Below are positions 10,660 to 20,837 of a DNA stretch of 64,000 nucleotides, piece by piece; the first letter of the stretch is position 1, and each line of letters begins with the position of its first letter. The stretch comes from Camellia lanceoleosa (lineage: Eukaryota > Streptophyta > Magnoliopsida > Ericales > Theaceae), in contig CM045761.1 in NCBI GenBank assembly GCA_025200525.1, positions 39,812,190 through 39,876,189 of the forward strand, read 5' to 3'. The notes under the pieces were generated by a model, which saw nothing but the letters and a program-made list of their open reading frames with translations, ran no database searches and was not told the origin of the DNA. The position numbers and the translations under genes are program-made.

Positions 10660-12367
10660 ATGTTTTTTATTACCACTGGTTACTTTTTTATTTTGTTGTA
10701 CACGAGTGATCCTCTTGTTGTTATCATAGCAGCCACAAACCTGGGGTGATCCTCCTGTTAAAATTAGAATTGGGTTATTGGGTTTTGATTAAAATTAGAA
10801 TTATTTGATTCAATTTCAGTTTTTCTGTTATTGGGTTTTGTGAATTTTCTTTTTGTTTCACTGGCTTCAAGATTCTGATAATTGATCTGTTTTTGTCCGA
10901 TGCCGCTCTCCAGTTCTCCAGTCCTCGATTTTTGCATCTCGAACTTTGCTCGCAAGGTAACCTTCATCATCTTCTGAATATTTTGGGTCTATCTTTGCGC
11001 CTTCTTCCAAGGTATTCATTCCCTTTTCCCACCACTTCGAATTGTGTTGATTGTGGACAGTTGACGAATTCTTTGCATTTTCTTTGAATTATTTGATTCA
11101 ATTTCAGTTTCTTTGCGTTTTCTTTGAATTTTGTTAATGGGCATTAGTTTTTTTGTTTCAATGGCTTCAAGGTTCTGAGACAAATTAGATCTAATTTGAT
11201 ATAAATGATGTTTTTTTAAAAATAGAAACTGGGCAAACCCTTTTTCCATTGGATTGATAATAGTTTATTACTTGAGTCTTTCAGCTCACAACTAATTGGA
11301 ATACGTTTTTTTTTTTTTTTTTTTTGTGTCTTTTTACAAAAAAGACAAACTAATTTCATGACTCGGAAATTTTACCAAGTTTTTCTGCTAAACTACCAAC
11401 TAAATTAAGCCTTAGAAAATGTAGGCTCGCACCCTCTTTACCATTGGTTTTGACAGAATGTCTGTGAGTCCTTCATATTGGTTTGGAATTTTAGGAAATT
11501 ACGAGACATGAGCATCTTGAAGGAGTTGGAAAATTTTGTTCTTTACTTGCTCGCAAAACTTTTTGCTTTATTGTTGACTATAAATTGTGTTCACACCAAT
11601 TGTTTTCAGTTCTCCTTGCAATATCTGTTCCATAAATGAAAAATAATACATGGAAGTGAAAGTATGCATTCCTTTTAAACACTAAATTGTACAGATTCAG
11701 TCAGTTTGTTTTTTTTTTGTTTTTGCCAGCAAATAACAACGACTTTCTATAATAGGAATGCACTTACAAATACTTGGTAGCATGGGATTTATTACATTTG
11801 AGAGGGACACAAATGCCTTGAGAGCCAGAAAAGTATTGATACCTAGAATAATAAACTCTAATTCCCTCTCAAAACAAGAATGAAATCAGAATCCATAAAA
11901 GCCCAAAGTGTTGCAATAAAAAATAAAGAATAAAAAGACATCTAAAGGGATTGCCCCCATTTTGGTCTAATAATAACCCAGACCCCTGTAACATCAATGG
12001 GGGCAATTTTGGCCACATTATTCTCCAACCATGAAAGCAATATCAGAATAATGGTTCTAGACCTTTCTGTTCAACTCAAAAATAAATAAACTTATCATTT
12101 CACAGCCATTCCCATAATATAATTTTGATTTCTAACAAACAAATAAGGTATGTGTACAGTACTTTTGAGATCACGTAATATGAATAAATATCAAAAATCC
12201 GTTTCATTCAAGCTAGAATAAGCTCCTTTTGCTTAGGATATACATGTTTATAAACCAAATTCAATATTATATCACATAATTCCTAACCATATAGTCAATT
12301 TTCTGTTAGGAACAAAACCCCAATTTAAAACAACATTATGCCAATGGGTGTTTAAACAATCATCTAA
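10660..12367. other. AT-rich Helitron interior, no certain gene
   Basis: At 10893-10955 a plus-strand frame (MSDAALQFSSPRFLHLELCSQ) ends at a possible donor, CAAG|GTAACC. It is too short to identify. Two similar stretches with TTGATTCAATTTCAGTTT occur near 10805 and 11090. The rest, including a 20-T run near 11305, shows nothing. Confidence 0.35.
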
Positions 12368-12635
12368 GGCCAAGTTTGGCATGTGTCCAAAAAGCTAAAA
12401 AGTCAAAAAGTTACTCAAAAAGTTAAAAATTATCACTATTCACTAAAAGTCAAAAAATACGGCTGCACAACTCCAAATCCTAATTTTCCCCTACACACTA
12501 ATTTATACAATTTTTTAATACACATTTTTTCATAAAAAGTCAAAAAGTTAACCCAAACAATCATATTTTTTTCCTCAACTTTTTAGTCCAAAAAGTAAAA
12601 AAGTACACTTATTTAGGACATCCCAAACAATCCCT
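12368..12635. mobile_element. PIF/Harbinger-like MITE (copy A of a two-copy family)
   Basis: It is flanked by TAA on the left (12365-12367) and TAT on the right. The termini are GGCCAAGTTTGGCATG and, reversed, AGGGATTGTTTGGGATG. Nearly the whole body recurs at 42477-42717, including the word CACACTAATTTATA and a GGACATCCCAAACAA end, so this is a dispersed repeat family. Confidence 0.6.
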
Positions 12636-12671
12636 ATATATCGCTGACCTCTAATTCCAATTCTGTATGCC

Positions 12672-12791
12672 AGGTTGTTTTGTGAGATGATGAGCAGAAA
12701 CTGGTTCAATGAGAGAAGAATAGTTTTGGCATCGGAGAGAGAGGATGACTTATTGAGAGAGTTCATGAAAAGGCAAAGAATTGGACATTAG
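12672..12791 (+). pseudogene. Exon-like coding fragment, unidentified
   Basis: A 39-codon frame ending in TAG has normal amino-acid composition, with the core SRNWFNERRIVLASERED, in contrast to the AT-rich surroundings. It has no credible start and is not followed by a clean splice donor. It is best read as a small captured or relict exon inside the Helitron span. The family is not recognised. Confidence 0.3.
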
Positions 12792-12849
12792 TTAAGAATT
12801 GTAGGCAAGTAATCTTATTGACACTTTTTTTTTTTTTCCTTTTTTAAAT

Positions 12850-12901
12850 GTTGTGACTGAGGAGGATGAACCAGACACTTCTGCTATTTTTGGTCTCAAA
12901 G
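12850..12901 (+). pseudogene. Exon-like fragment before a splice-donor-like site
   Basis: The frame VTEEDEPDTSAIFGLK runs into AAAG|GTACTG, a plausible plant 5' splice site. Together with 12672-12791 it may come from the same captured gene. No family is recognised. Confidence 0.3.
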
Positions 12902-12910
12902 GTACTGACT

Positions 12911-13803
12911 CAACACACACACACAGTTAATGAAATGTTCGATTCTTTAATGAGAAATGGGTGTTAATTTTTTTATTCATAAAATGGGTTTTTCTATATT
13001 ATGAGTTTTTCTATTGTTTGCTAAATACTCGTAAATATATACGGATCTATAAATACTTCTGAGTTTGCTAAATACTCTTTAAATGCTGATATAGATTTTC
13101 CTGTATTTATTGGGCTTTTTGTGTTTTTCTATTTTTTTTTCTCCCTTTATTTGGGAGTGGGGATTGGTAAGCTGTGATAAATATATATATATATATATAC
13201 ATAGTTTCAGCATTGCCTATTACTTTTTTAAGACCCTATAAACAATTGTCCCCTTACTGTATGCTGTTGGTTTGTTGTTTTATCCATTGAATTTTATTAT
13301 ATCAGTTTAGTCTTATAGTTTATTTAATTTCAATCTAAATTTTGTTGGCTGCTGCCCATGAGCTAACCAAATAGATCCAAAGGGGCTGGTTTGATATTTT
13401 GCTTATGATCATGTATTGCTTAACAAATATTCATAATTTATTTAAGGTTGGAAGCAAAATGAATCTGAATGGGTGTAGGTGAAGATTGAAGAAGATGATG
13501 GAGGGTTACATACACAAAATTGATGGGACTAAACTGATATAATAAATGGCTTTGGGTTTTTGGAAGAAAATAAATTGGGTTTTTTTAAGTTGTATTGATT
13601 TGTAAATGATGGGAGAATTAAGTTAGTTAGAGTTTATTGTTGAATTACCAAGCGAAAAGTTTGCTTTTTGAATTTTATTTTATTAAATTCTTTCTTAAGA
13701 ACACGTTTTTCTTAAATTTTCCCTCTAACCTTATGTGATCAATTAAAGGAAGTTCCAAAAAGAAAAAGTTGAAAAAAATAAAATCCAAAGAAAATATTGA
13801 TTG
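12911..13803. other. AT-rich sequence with short microsatellites
   Basis: It contains a CA run (about 12910-12925) and a TA run (about 13180-13200). I see nothing coding. Confidence 0.5.
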
Positions 13804-14280
13804 ATTTTTGTAACAAGCCCGAGAGGGACCTCGCTACAGTTCGGACTCGATTTTGTCGCGGTTCCAAATCTTGAACCAAAGAGTCCAAATCCGGCAAATC
13901 GTTTTGGAAAACAGATTTTTTGAAAGAAGTGCCAAACATGGATCGCTTTGCGGATAAATGTAGTCGCCACCTAAATATTTTTAAAATGGGAAATTTAGGA
14001 AACCCTGACTCGGTGCCAAAAGGCCACGTGTCCGTCATCACCAAAGTTGGCTCGGGAACTTGGGTACGATTGGGGAAGGTCACATCGTGAGCACCCCCGC
14101 TCGCCCGGTCAAAGACCGGCCTCTACTAACCATGATATCTGTTTTTGAAAACATTGTGCATTCTTATTCCGGTTATTAGCCTAGGTTACTATGTGATGCG
14201 CACAGCATACAAGTATAGACTGAATCGCCTGAATTGGAACAAAACACTTCGTGTTTGTTTTTGAAAATGGTTTGATGGTG

Positions 14281-14361
14281 CTACTCGCAAGTAGGCTAAG
14301 ACGCGGATTTGCCACCCTCGGGTGGGCTTAGAAAACATGATTTTGCCACTATCTAGTGGGC
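14281..14361. repeat. Three consecutive small hairpins with covarying stems
   Basis: Stem 1 is CTACT/AGTAG, stem 2 CCACCC/GGGTGG around a TC loop, and stem 3 CCACTA/TAGTGG around a TC loop. Stems 2 and 3 are each followed by GCTTA and stem 1 by GCTAAG. The stem bases differ between units but pairing is kept. Confidence 0.6.
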
Positions 14362-15483
14362 TTAAAACAAGCAGTCGATGAATTGTTCCGATTCAGATAA
14401 TTCAACCTCCACCCACAGGCATTCAATGCAGTTATAGCACATAAGCAGTTAGCCTCATGGTAAGCATGCAATCATGGCAACACTCACACGCATGCAAGGA
14501 TGCTAAAGCATAAAAACTCACTGAGTACTCCAAGCCAAAACAGGAAACTGATTAGAAATCATGCATGATCCTAAATGTGCTGAAATGCCTAATGCAACAC
14601 ATGCAAAGATGCAAACTATAGCAGGCTCGGCTATTCTAAAGATGGCATGTGAAATGCAATAACTATCAAGTATTCAATTTGGAATTGAAATACAGATGCA
14701 GTTTGTATGATGTGCCGAGCCCAGTGCGTGCAAAACAGATGAATGATGCAAACATGCTGTCATGCTGTATGCTAATTGAAATATGCCCTATATCTAACCA
14801 TCGTAAGCAGGTAAATAAAAGGGAGAAAGACGTGGGGTTGGAAGACATACATCACACTCACCCACACTTATTACAATTATGCCCTCGCGCAGAGGGTCCG
14901 AATAAATAATACAATCTCAAATGAAAGAATATTACAGTCCGAAATATACAGATAAAGTACAAATTTCTGATTAATTAACAAAGAAAGTAGTAAACTGGCA
15001 TGCAAGCCAGGGGCCTTTGCTTCGATGAATAATGTATCCGGATCGCCGGGAAATCCAATGGGATGCCCCAATTAGCCTCTGTTTGCAGTATTTCTCGAAA
15101 TGCACGCCGGACTTCGAAAAGTTGTTGGTCCTCGGTTTTGCTGCAACAGAGAGCAGGAAAAGGGCATAGTAATGTATTTCACAAATATATGCATGCCTCG
15201 ATCCTCGTGCCACCAATCACGCATATCGATGCATGATGGCCGAGGAGCCGAATTGCACGACTCAATATAGGATGAATGCGCATGAATGCTACAACAAAAC
15301 CTAACTCCATCATGGGTAATCCGGAGTGTCGGTGACTTGGGAATTGAGATCCATTCCGTCACTCGGAGTACGAAACGTGCCTCGTTTCCCATGCCCGGGC
15401 TAACGCCTATCCCGAACACGATGCAATATGCATGGTATGCATGAAATGCAGCTAACATGTGATATAGCATGCACAATGCTATG

Positions 15484-16065
15484 CAAATGAGATGTCTCGA
15501 AATGCGTGCCCACGGGCACGCAAACCGAGGCGATGACATACAAGCATGAGATGACATGAAATATGGAATATAATGAGACTAAAATGAGATGTCTCGAAAT
15601 GCGTGCCCACGGGCACGCAAACCGAGGCAATGGCATACGGAATGCAACAGGATTAAAATGGCATACACAATACAAGATGGGCTTATACTAATATGGGAGA
15701 GCCTCAGCCACACCCACATAAGAGGCCATCGGATAAAAAAGAAGTGCCTCGAAATGCGTGCACCCCGGCACGCAAACCGAGGCGGTGGCATACGCAATGC
15801 AAATGACATGGAAAATGCAAATTGGGCTTACACTAACATGAGAAGGCCTCAGCCGCACTCACATAAGATGCCGAGAGATGAAAATGAGGCGCCTCGAAAT
15901 GTGTGCACACGGGCACGCAAACCGAGGCGATGATATAGAATCAAGAAATGGCATGAAAATGCAAATTAGGCTTACACTTACATGAGAGGGCCTCAGCCGC
16001 ACTCATATAAGATGCCGAGAGAATGAAAACGGAGTGCCTCGAAGTGCGTGCCAAACCGAGGCAAT
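15484..16065. repeat. Five-copy array of a double-stem hairpin inside the solo LTR
   Basis: Each unit holds CTCG-AAAT-GCGTGCCC-AC-GGGCACGC-AAAC-CGAG or a variant. Units begin near 15496, 15593, 15747, 15892 and 16037 (spacings 97, 154, 145, 145). The inner 8-bp stem is perfect in units 1 and 2, weaker in 3 and 4, and one arm is deleted in unit 5. The spacers of the last three units also share a CCTCAGCCRCACYCACATAA-type block. Confidence 0.8.
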
Positions 16066-16729
16066 GCACTAAGGCATGAAATGACATGGGAAATGATATG
16101 CAAGCATGCAAACCAAACTTCAGCAGCAAAATGAAGGGGAAAACAGCCCCGAAATGATACGAAATGACAACCAATGCATGAGATCATCCCAAAATGCGAT
16201 ATTAAGCCCCCGAAATGGCCTACAGCCCTACTAAACGTGCACAATATGGACATAGCATGTAAAACAGTAGCAAGGCAGCCCCTAAACTAGCATTCTTCCA
16301 GTACAAATCATGGATGAATAACAACCACAAGTATGGCAAAAATAGCTTGCAAAAATGGGGGAAAAGAGGAGAATTACAAAGCAAGTGGTATCTACAATGC
16401 TCAAACTGAAAAACACAGTTCTACAACATCAAAGAGGAGCCAAAAATATGCACATTTACAAGAGATGACATCCCTCAATTCAGTATGTAGATAGGTTAAA
16501 CAAAGCATGCAAAATAATGAGCCAACGGAGGCTATAACATGAGGTACCATAAGCATACACCAAACAACTTTGGACCCTTAACAAAACATGAATAATGGGT
16601 CAAAAAAAGATACTTCTCAAGCCTGATGATGGCCGAAAACAGAATCTAAACAAGCCTAACAAAGCATGCAATTTTACGGTAAATTGAAGGATTTGTGAAG
16701 CAAGTGTAAGATAGAGTTACCAAACAAGG

Positions 16730-16921
16730 TTGAGCCCTTCTTCAATGTTGAAGAGGGGCTCAAAATAGGCCCACTCACAGTTTATTTCATGCTCGAAAAC
16801 AGATCACTCATAAGCTACAAAATGCATGCAAAAACATGGTCAAAACGTGGATTCAAGGCAACTTACATATGGAGCATGAAAACAGGTTTGAGCCCTTCTT
16901 CAATGTTGAAGAGGGGCTCAA
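16730..16921. repeat. Two copies of a 16-bp-stem hairpin
   Basis: Arms TTGAGCCCTTCTTCAA and TTGAAGAGGGGCTCAA flank a TG loop at 16730-16763 and again at 16888-16921; the single mismatch would be a G-U pair in RNA. A degenerate third unit is near 17042. Surrounding words (AGTGTAAGATAGAG) are also repeated. Confidence 0.75.
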
Positions 16922-17573
16922 AATAAGCACAATATCAGTTCATGAAATGCTCCAATTCAGACCACACACAGGTCAGATATTCCATGCAAAATAACGGCAT
17001 ATAAGAGGATATTGAAGGAAGTGTAAGATAGAGGGCTCAAACAGGGTTGAGCCCTTAAACAAACATCAAGAATAGCTCAAAAGAGGACCACTTTCAGTAG
17101 TGGTCAGAGCTCAAAACAGTGAGCAAATAGGGTATAAAATTGAAGCAAAATTAAGCTAAAAAAAGGGAATTTGAGACTTACCCTTGAAGACTACACTTTT
17201 GCTTCCTCTTGCCTTGATGAAAGTTGCTTCTAAGCCTCTGAGAAACCCCTCCTTGCTGCTGGAAATGGGCTGGTGAGGGTGAGGCTTGGGGTTGATGAAG
17301 GAATGGGCTAGGGACTTGAAGGTTTTTTAGGGTTTTGGAGATGAAGATGGAGGCTATGGGAGATGAAGCCTTGAGAAGAAATTGTCCAACCTTCACAAAG
17401 AAGAGGGTCAGCCCCTTAAATGGGCAAGAAAGGGGTGTAAAAGGGAGGGAAATGCACCCAAGCTTTCCCTCCCAAAATATCCCTAGGAGGCAGAAGATAT
17501 TTGGAAAAACAGCTGGACAGCTGTAAAGTACTCAAAAGCAGGAAGCAGGCCGCCCAGGTGGTTTTGCTGCAAG

Positions 17574-17632
17574 TGGCCGGCCAGCCACCCCTCATGGCCG
17601 GCCAGCCACCTCCCATGGCCAGCCAGCCAAGG
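17574..17632. repeat. 21-bp GC-rich minisatellite
   Basis: Three copies of TGGCCGGCCAGCCACC plus spacer start at 17574, 17595 and 17616. The unit contains the palindrome GGCCGGCC. Confidence 0.75.
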
Positions 17633-18744
17633 GCAAAAAAATGAAATGTTGAATTAATGGCCGACCATAGGAGATTACGGTCCTCCCATGTGTGTAGAAC
17701 AAGACTCCATGGTTGGAATTTGGCAACTCTGGAACAGGAGTCACAACATTGCACTTGAAGGAGAGGCTCAAAAATGAAAGTAACAATTACTGGCCGACCA
17801 CCACTTTTTAGGGTCCTCCCATGTCCCCTGATCACAGATATGTAGCTTTGGTCGGAAGAAAATATCCCCAGGGTGTTCAACATTGGCCCGGAAGTGAGCA
17901 AAACGGACGCCGGAGGAGCGAAACTGGTTATCTGGGATAATTGCTGGCCTCCCACCCTCCAGTGATCTTCCTGATGCTAAAACAGAGGTGCCTGCCAAAA
18001 TTGAACAAGAACCGATGCAAAATGAAAGCTCGGGGCCTAAACAGCGTGGTTCGGGGCCCCGAAAATGGGCTGTAAGCACCGAAAGTGGCGTACGGCCACG
18101 AAGTGGGCATCAAAGGCCCCAGTGTTCCTCGGAATGATAAAACAGAGGTACCTGCCAAAAACTAGAGAAATCGGAGATGGTTGGGCGGTCCCGAACCGAG
18201 GCACACGGCCTGACGGTACCGAAAACCGGGAACCGGGCTCCGAAATGGGCAAAATGGCCTACGGCCACAAAATGTAGCTCACGGCCACTGGGAGATAGTC
18301 TACGGGACCACTCCCTCCCCTCAGGAAAGAAAACGGAGAAAACCGAGTCTGGTTCGCAAACCGAGGCAAGGCACAGAAGAGAGTTCGGAAGTCTGGAGGC
18401 AGGGCGCACGGCCGCGACTCTGAGACTTCTGAATGAGCACGGTATGCAACATCACCAAGCGCTCAATCGGTGACGTCTGAGTCTTAAGGTCGGTCAAAAA
18501 TGGGGTGTCTACAATTTTATAAATTAATATTTTTATCAATCATTAATTTGTATTTGTGTTGATAATGTGTTGTATTTGTTCGTAATGTTTGCATTGGGTA
18601 ACCAATTATTATTTTGCAACAATGTATGTGTTTGGTTTGAATTGGGTGGTCTATAAAAAAACATTTCATTAGTGTGACAATGTGTGTGTATGTTTTGAAT
18701 TGGGTAGTCTCTTTTAATTATCATATTGGCTTTTTTTCTATTTT

Positions 18745-18772
18745 ACAGGTGGATGAAGACTACAAGCGAATG
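18745..18772 (+). pseudogene. Possible mini-exon in Helitron 3' part
   Basis: TTTTACAG precedes and GTAATATT follows a short open stretch coding VDEDYKRM, so it has both an acceptor-like and a donor-like border. It is too short to identify and could be chance. Confidence 0.25.
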
Positions 18773-19317
18773 GTAATATTGACTCCCTTTTTACAAGTCT
18801 ACATTTCTTCAGACTTAAGTTTTTTTTATCTCTCTAATCATTTTGTATTTATTGTTGTATAAACTAAACGTGCACTTCTTTGATTGATGAGTGTTGAAAG
18901 AGGGGCAATCTCGAGTGAGCAACAATCTCGAGGGTAGAATTTACACTATTTTTGGTTTTATCGTTGACAAACTTTGAAAATGATTGACGTTGTATAAAGT
19001 TAAAGATTATGGCAGATTGACGTTGTAGAAACTTATATAGATTTGGTTTGATTTGAGAGGTAAACATTCGAAGGTGTTTGTTATTTAGATTTTGACCAAG
19101 AATACTATTTTCGTATTGGCATGGTGTGCTCCAAAGGGAGAATACCATTTGTTGTTCCTTTTATTTGAAGTTGTGTTTATAATAAAGGGAATCCCCTTGC
19201 TCAAATGTATGTTATCTATTCATTTTTTGTATATCATGGGAAAACATATTAGGTATGCTTGATTCTCAGTGTTCCTAGCTTAAGAGAGAATGACATATGA
19301 ACAAAATATTATTTACA

Positions 19318-19346
19318 CCGTGCCTTTAGGCACGGACATATACTAG
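19318..19346 (+). mobile_element. Helitron 3' terminus
   Basis: A hairpin CCGTGCCT-TT-AGGCACGG (19318-19335) is followed after ACATATA by CTAG and then T. This is the canonical 3' end of plant Helitrons, with insertion between A and T. It is the only such terminus I found in the window. Confidence 0.75.
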
Positions 19347-19523
19347 TATATATATATGAAATTACTTTTTGAAAAAATCACATATACACAGAGACGAAGA
19401 TAACCAAAAATAGATAGAAGAGAAGCTCCAACCCTCTGATTTATAATCAAAAAAAACAAATCCTTTGTTATAAAACCTTAGAAATTGGGTGAAGATATAT
19501 ATATATATTGTTTATATGTATAT

Positions 19524-20669
19524 GACTCCTAATATTATTGTTTCATACAAATTTAACTAAACCCATCAAATCCATTTCAAATTATTAGAAATCAAAACCC
19601 ATCAAACCCATTTCAAAAATCACAACCACTCCAACCACAACAATTAAAATAGTTTACAATTAAAACCCACAGAGACTTACAGTTTCACCATCTCTCTGTG
19701 TTTACTTTGGGAAGACAAATTATTAGAAATTAGAAATCAAATTATTAGAAATCCATTTAATTTCTAGAAAGAATTTGATTTCTAATTTCTAATTTAAGTT
19801 AAAAAGAATTTGATTTCTAATTTCTTTTCATCTCCTTGAGATATCCATATCTATTATGTCTTTTTAGAAAAACAACTTTAAACCAATTTTATGTATACAA
19901 AAGAAATTCATAATACCCAGTTCTAGAACAACATACTGATTATGGATTTCATTAGGGTTAATCACTAAAACAACATATTGATTATGGATTTCATTAGGGT
20001 TAATCACTAAAACAACATATTGGGTTTTCTAGATTTCATTAGGGTTAATCACTACAACTTTCACCCTTATTTTCAAAACCCAAATAGAATGGGGAGAAAT
20101 AGAAGAAGATATTGAGGCAGATGGAGCAATATTCTGGAAATAGAAGAGGGGGGAAACCCTAGATTCTTACACCACCTAAAAAAAACAACAAAAAACAATA
20201 TGGAGGATAGCTTTCTACCTTGGAGCTGTGTAGGGAGAGAGGAGACAGAGATTGAAGCAGATGGAGCTATATTCTGGATATCACCACCGGGGCTATATTC
20301 TGTCGGAGCTAATCACCACCAGAAAGAGAAAGCTTGGTGGAAAGAGGAAGATATGTGGTGGGAAGAGGAAGAGGAAGAGGAAGAGGTGTGAGAGAGCGGA
20401 GCTTCAAATTTTGAAATCAAAATGAGAGAGAGACAGAGACAGAGACAGAGAGATAGAGAAGATGTCTGTGTAAATATGTGAAAATCTAAAAGCTAAATGG
20501 AAAACTGATCTCAACCATTGATATTCACCCAAAAAATCTGAACCATTGAAATGTCCAAGTGAGGGAAACATTTTCAACCATGGGATTGAACCAATCTAAC
20601 GGTTCATACTTTGACAAATAAACAAAAGTCCCATCAAATATTCAAAAACCTTCTTCCCTTATTATATAG

Positions 20670-20670
<1 letters not shown>
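19524..20670 (-). mobile_element. Minus-strand Helitron 5' portion (right inverted-repeat arm)
   Basis: Read on the minus strand it begins A|TCTATATAATAAGGG at 20670 and follows the 7511 copy for about 1.1 kb, to 19524. No Helitron 3' end in minus orientation is found, so the copy is truncated. Its inner end lies about 180 bp from the plus-strand 3' terminus at 19346. Confidence 0.75.

Positions 20671-20676
<6 letters not shown>

Positions 20677-20703
<27 letters not shown>
20677..20703. repeat. ATGT tetranucleotide microsatellite
   Basis: About six to seven ATGT units lie between the Helitron start and the WD40-gene fragment. Confidence 0.85.
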
Positions 20704-20707
20704 GGGT

Positions 20708-20837
20708 GTAGATCTTTTAGGGTTCTATTTTGATGCGGAGAAGAACAAGTACTTCCCTATCAAAGGCCCAATTCCAGGTTCTTCTTGCAATTCTTCATCT
20801 GCTTCAACTTCATATTCTTCTATCCAAGTCCAATCTG
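20708..20837 (+). pseudogene. N-terminal exon fragment of a DCAF4-like WD40 protein gene
   Basis: The plus frame reads GFYFDAEKNKYFPIKGPIPG followed by a Ser-rich tail and ends at a donor-like CTG|GTAATTTC (exon end 20837). Plant WD40 proteins of the DDB1-CUL4-associated factor 4 type start with a closely similar LPGFYYDPEKNRYFPIKGPI-type motif. This is family knowledge from memory, not a search. The normal initiator and the residues before the motif are missing; an ATGT repeat and a Helitron 5' end lie directly upstream. I find no WD40 repeats in the following 3 kb. It is probably a broken or captured gene start. Confidence 0.5.

Larger units (their letters stand above)
13809..18513 (-). mobile_element. 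Solo LTR of a large retrotransposon, 4.7 kb
   Basis: The segment starts TGTAACAAGCCCG and ends GGTGTCTACA, so it has the TG...CA form with a TGTA/TACA terminal inverted repeat. It is flanked by an exact 5-bp direct repeat, ATTTT (13804-13808 and 18514-18518). No second copy, gag or pol lies within or beside it, hence a solo LTR left by LTR-LTR recombination. It is much more GC-rich than its surroundings and contains hairpins and tandem repeats listed separately. The minus orientation is preferred because the LTR would then open TGTAGACACCCC, a start I associate with large plant gypsy LTRs. LTRs of this length are known from Tat/Ogre-type elements; that assignment is inference. Confidence 0.7.
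7511..19346 (+). mobile_element. Candidate Helitron (5' TC end to 3' hairpin-CTAG)
   Basis: The 5' end A|TCTATATAATAAGGG at 7511 and the 3' end, a hairpin (19318-19335) followed seven bases later by CTAG|T (19343-19347), are the two diagnostic termini of plant Helitrons in the same orientation. The span, 11.8 kb, includes an inserted 4.7-kb solo LTR with its own target duplication (13809-18513); without it the body is about 7.1 kb. No RepHel protein is visible, so it would be non-autonomous. Exon-like fragments at 9.28, 12.67 and 12.85 kb may be captured gene pieces. The 3' end could instead belong to the 5' ends at 5483 or 5870. Confidence 0.45.

Noticed and set aside
13739..14083. 114-codon minus-strand frame at the edge of the solo LTR
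   Set aside because: It crosses the LTR border (13809) and its target duplication, so it cannot be an old single gene; I treat it as LTR sequence open by chance.
15072..15557. 161-codon minus-strand frame with His/Cys-rich translation
   Set aside because: It runs through the hairpin repeat array; the translation repeats with the DNA repeat and exists in several frames.
20200..20391. Short ORF conserved between 7790-7987 (minus) and 20200-20391 (plus)
   Set aside because: The conservation is explained by the 1.1-kb Helitron inverted repeat, whose non-coding parts are equally conserved.
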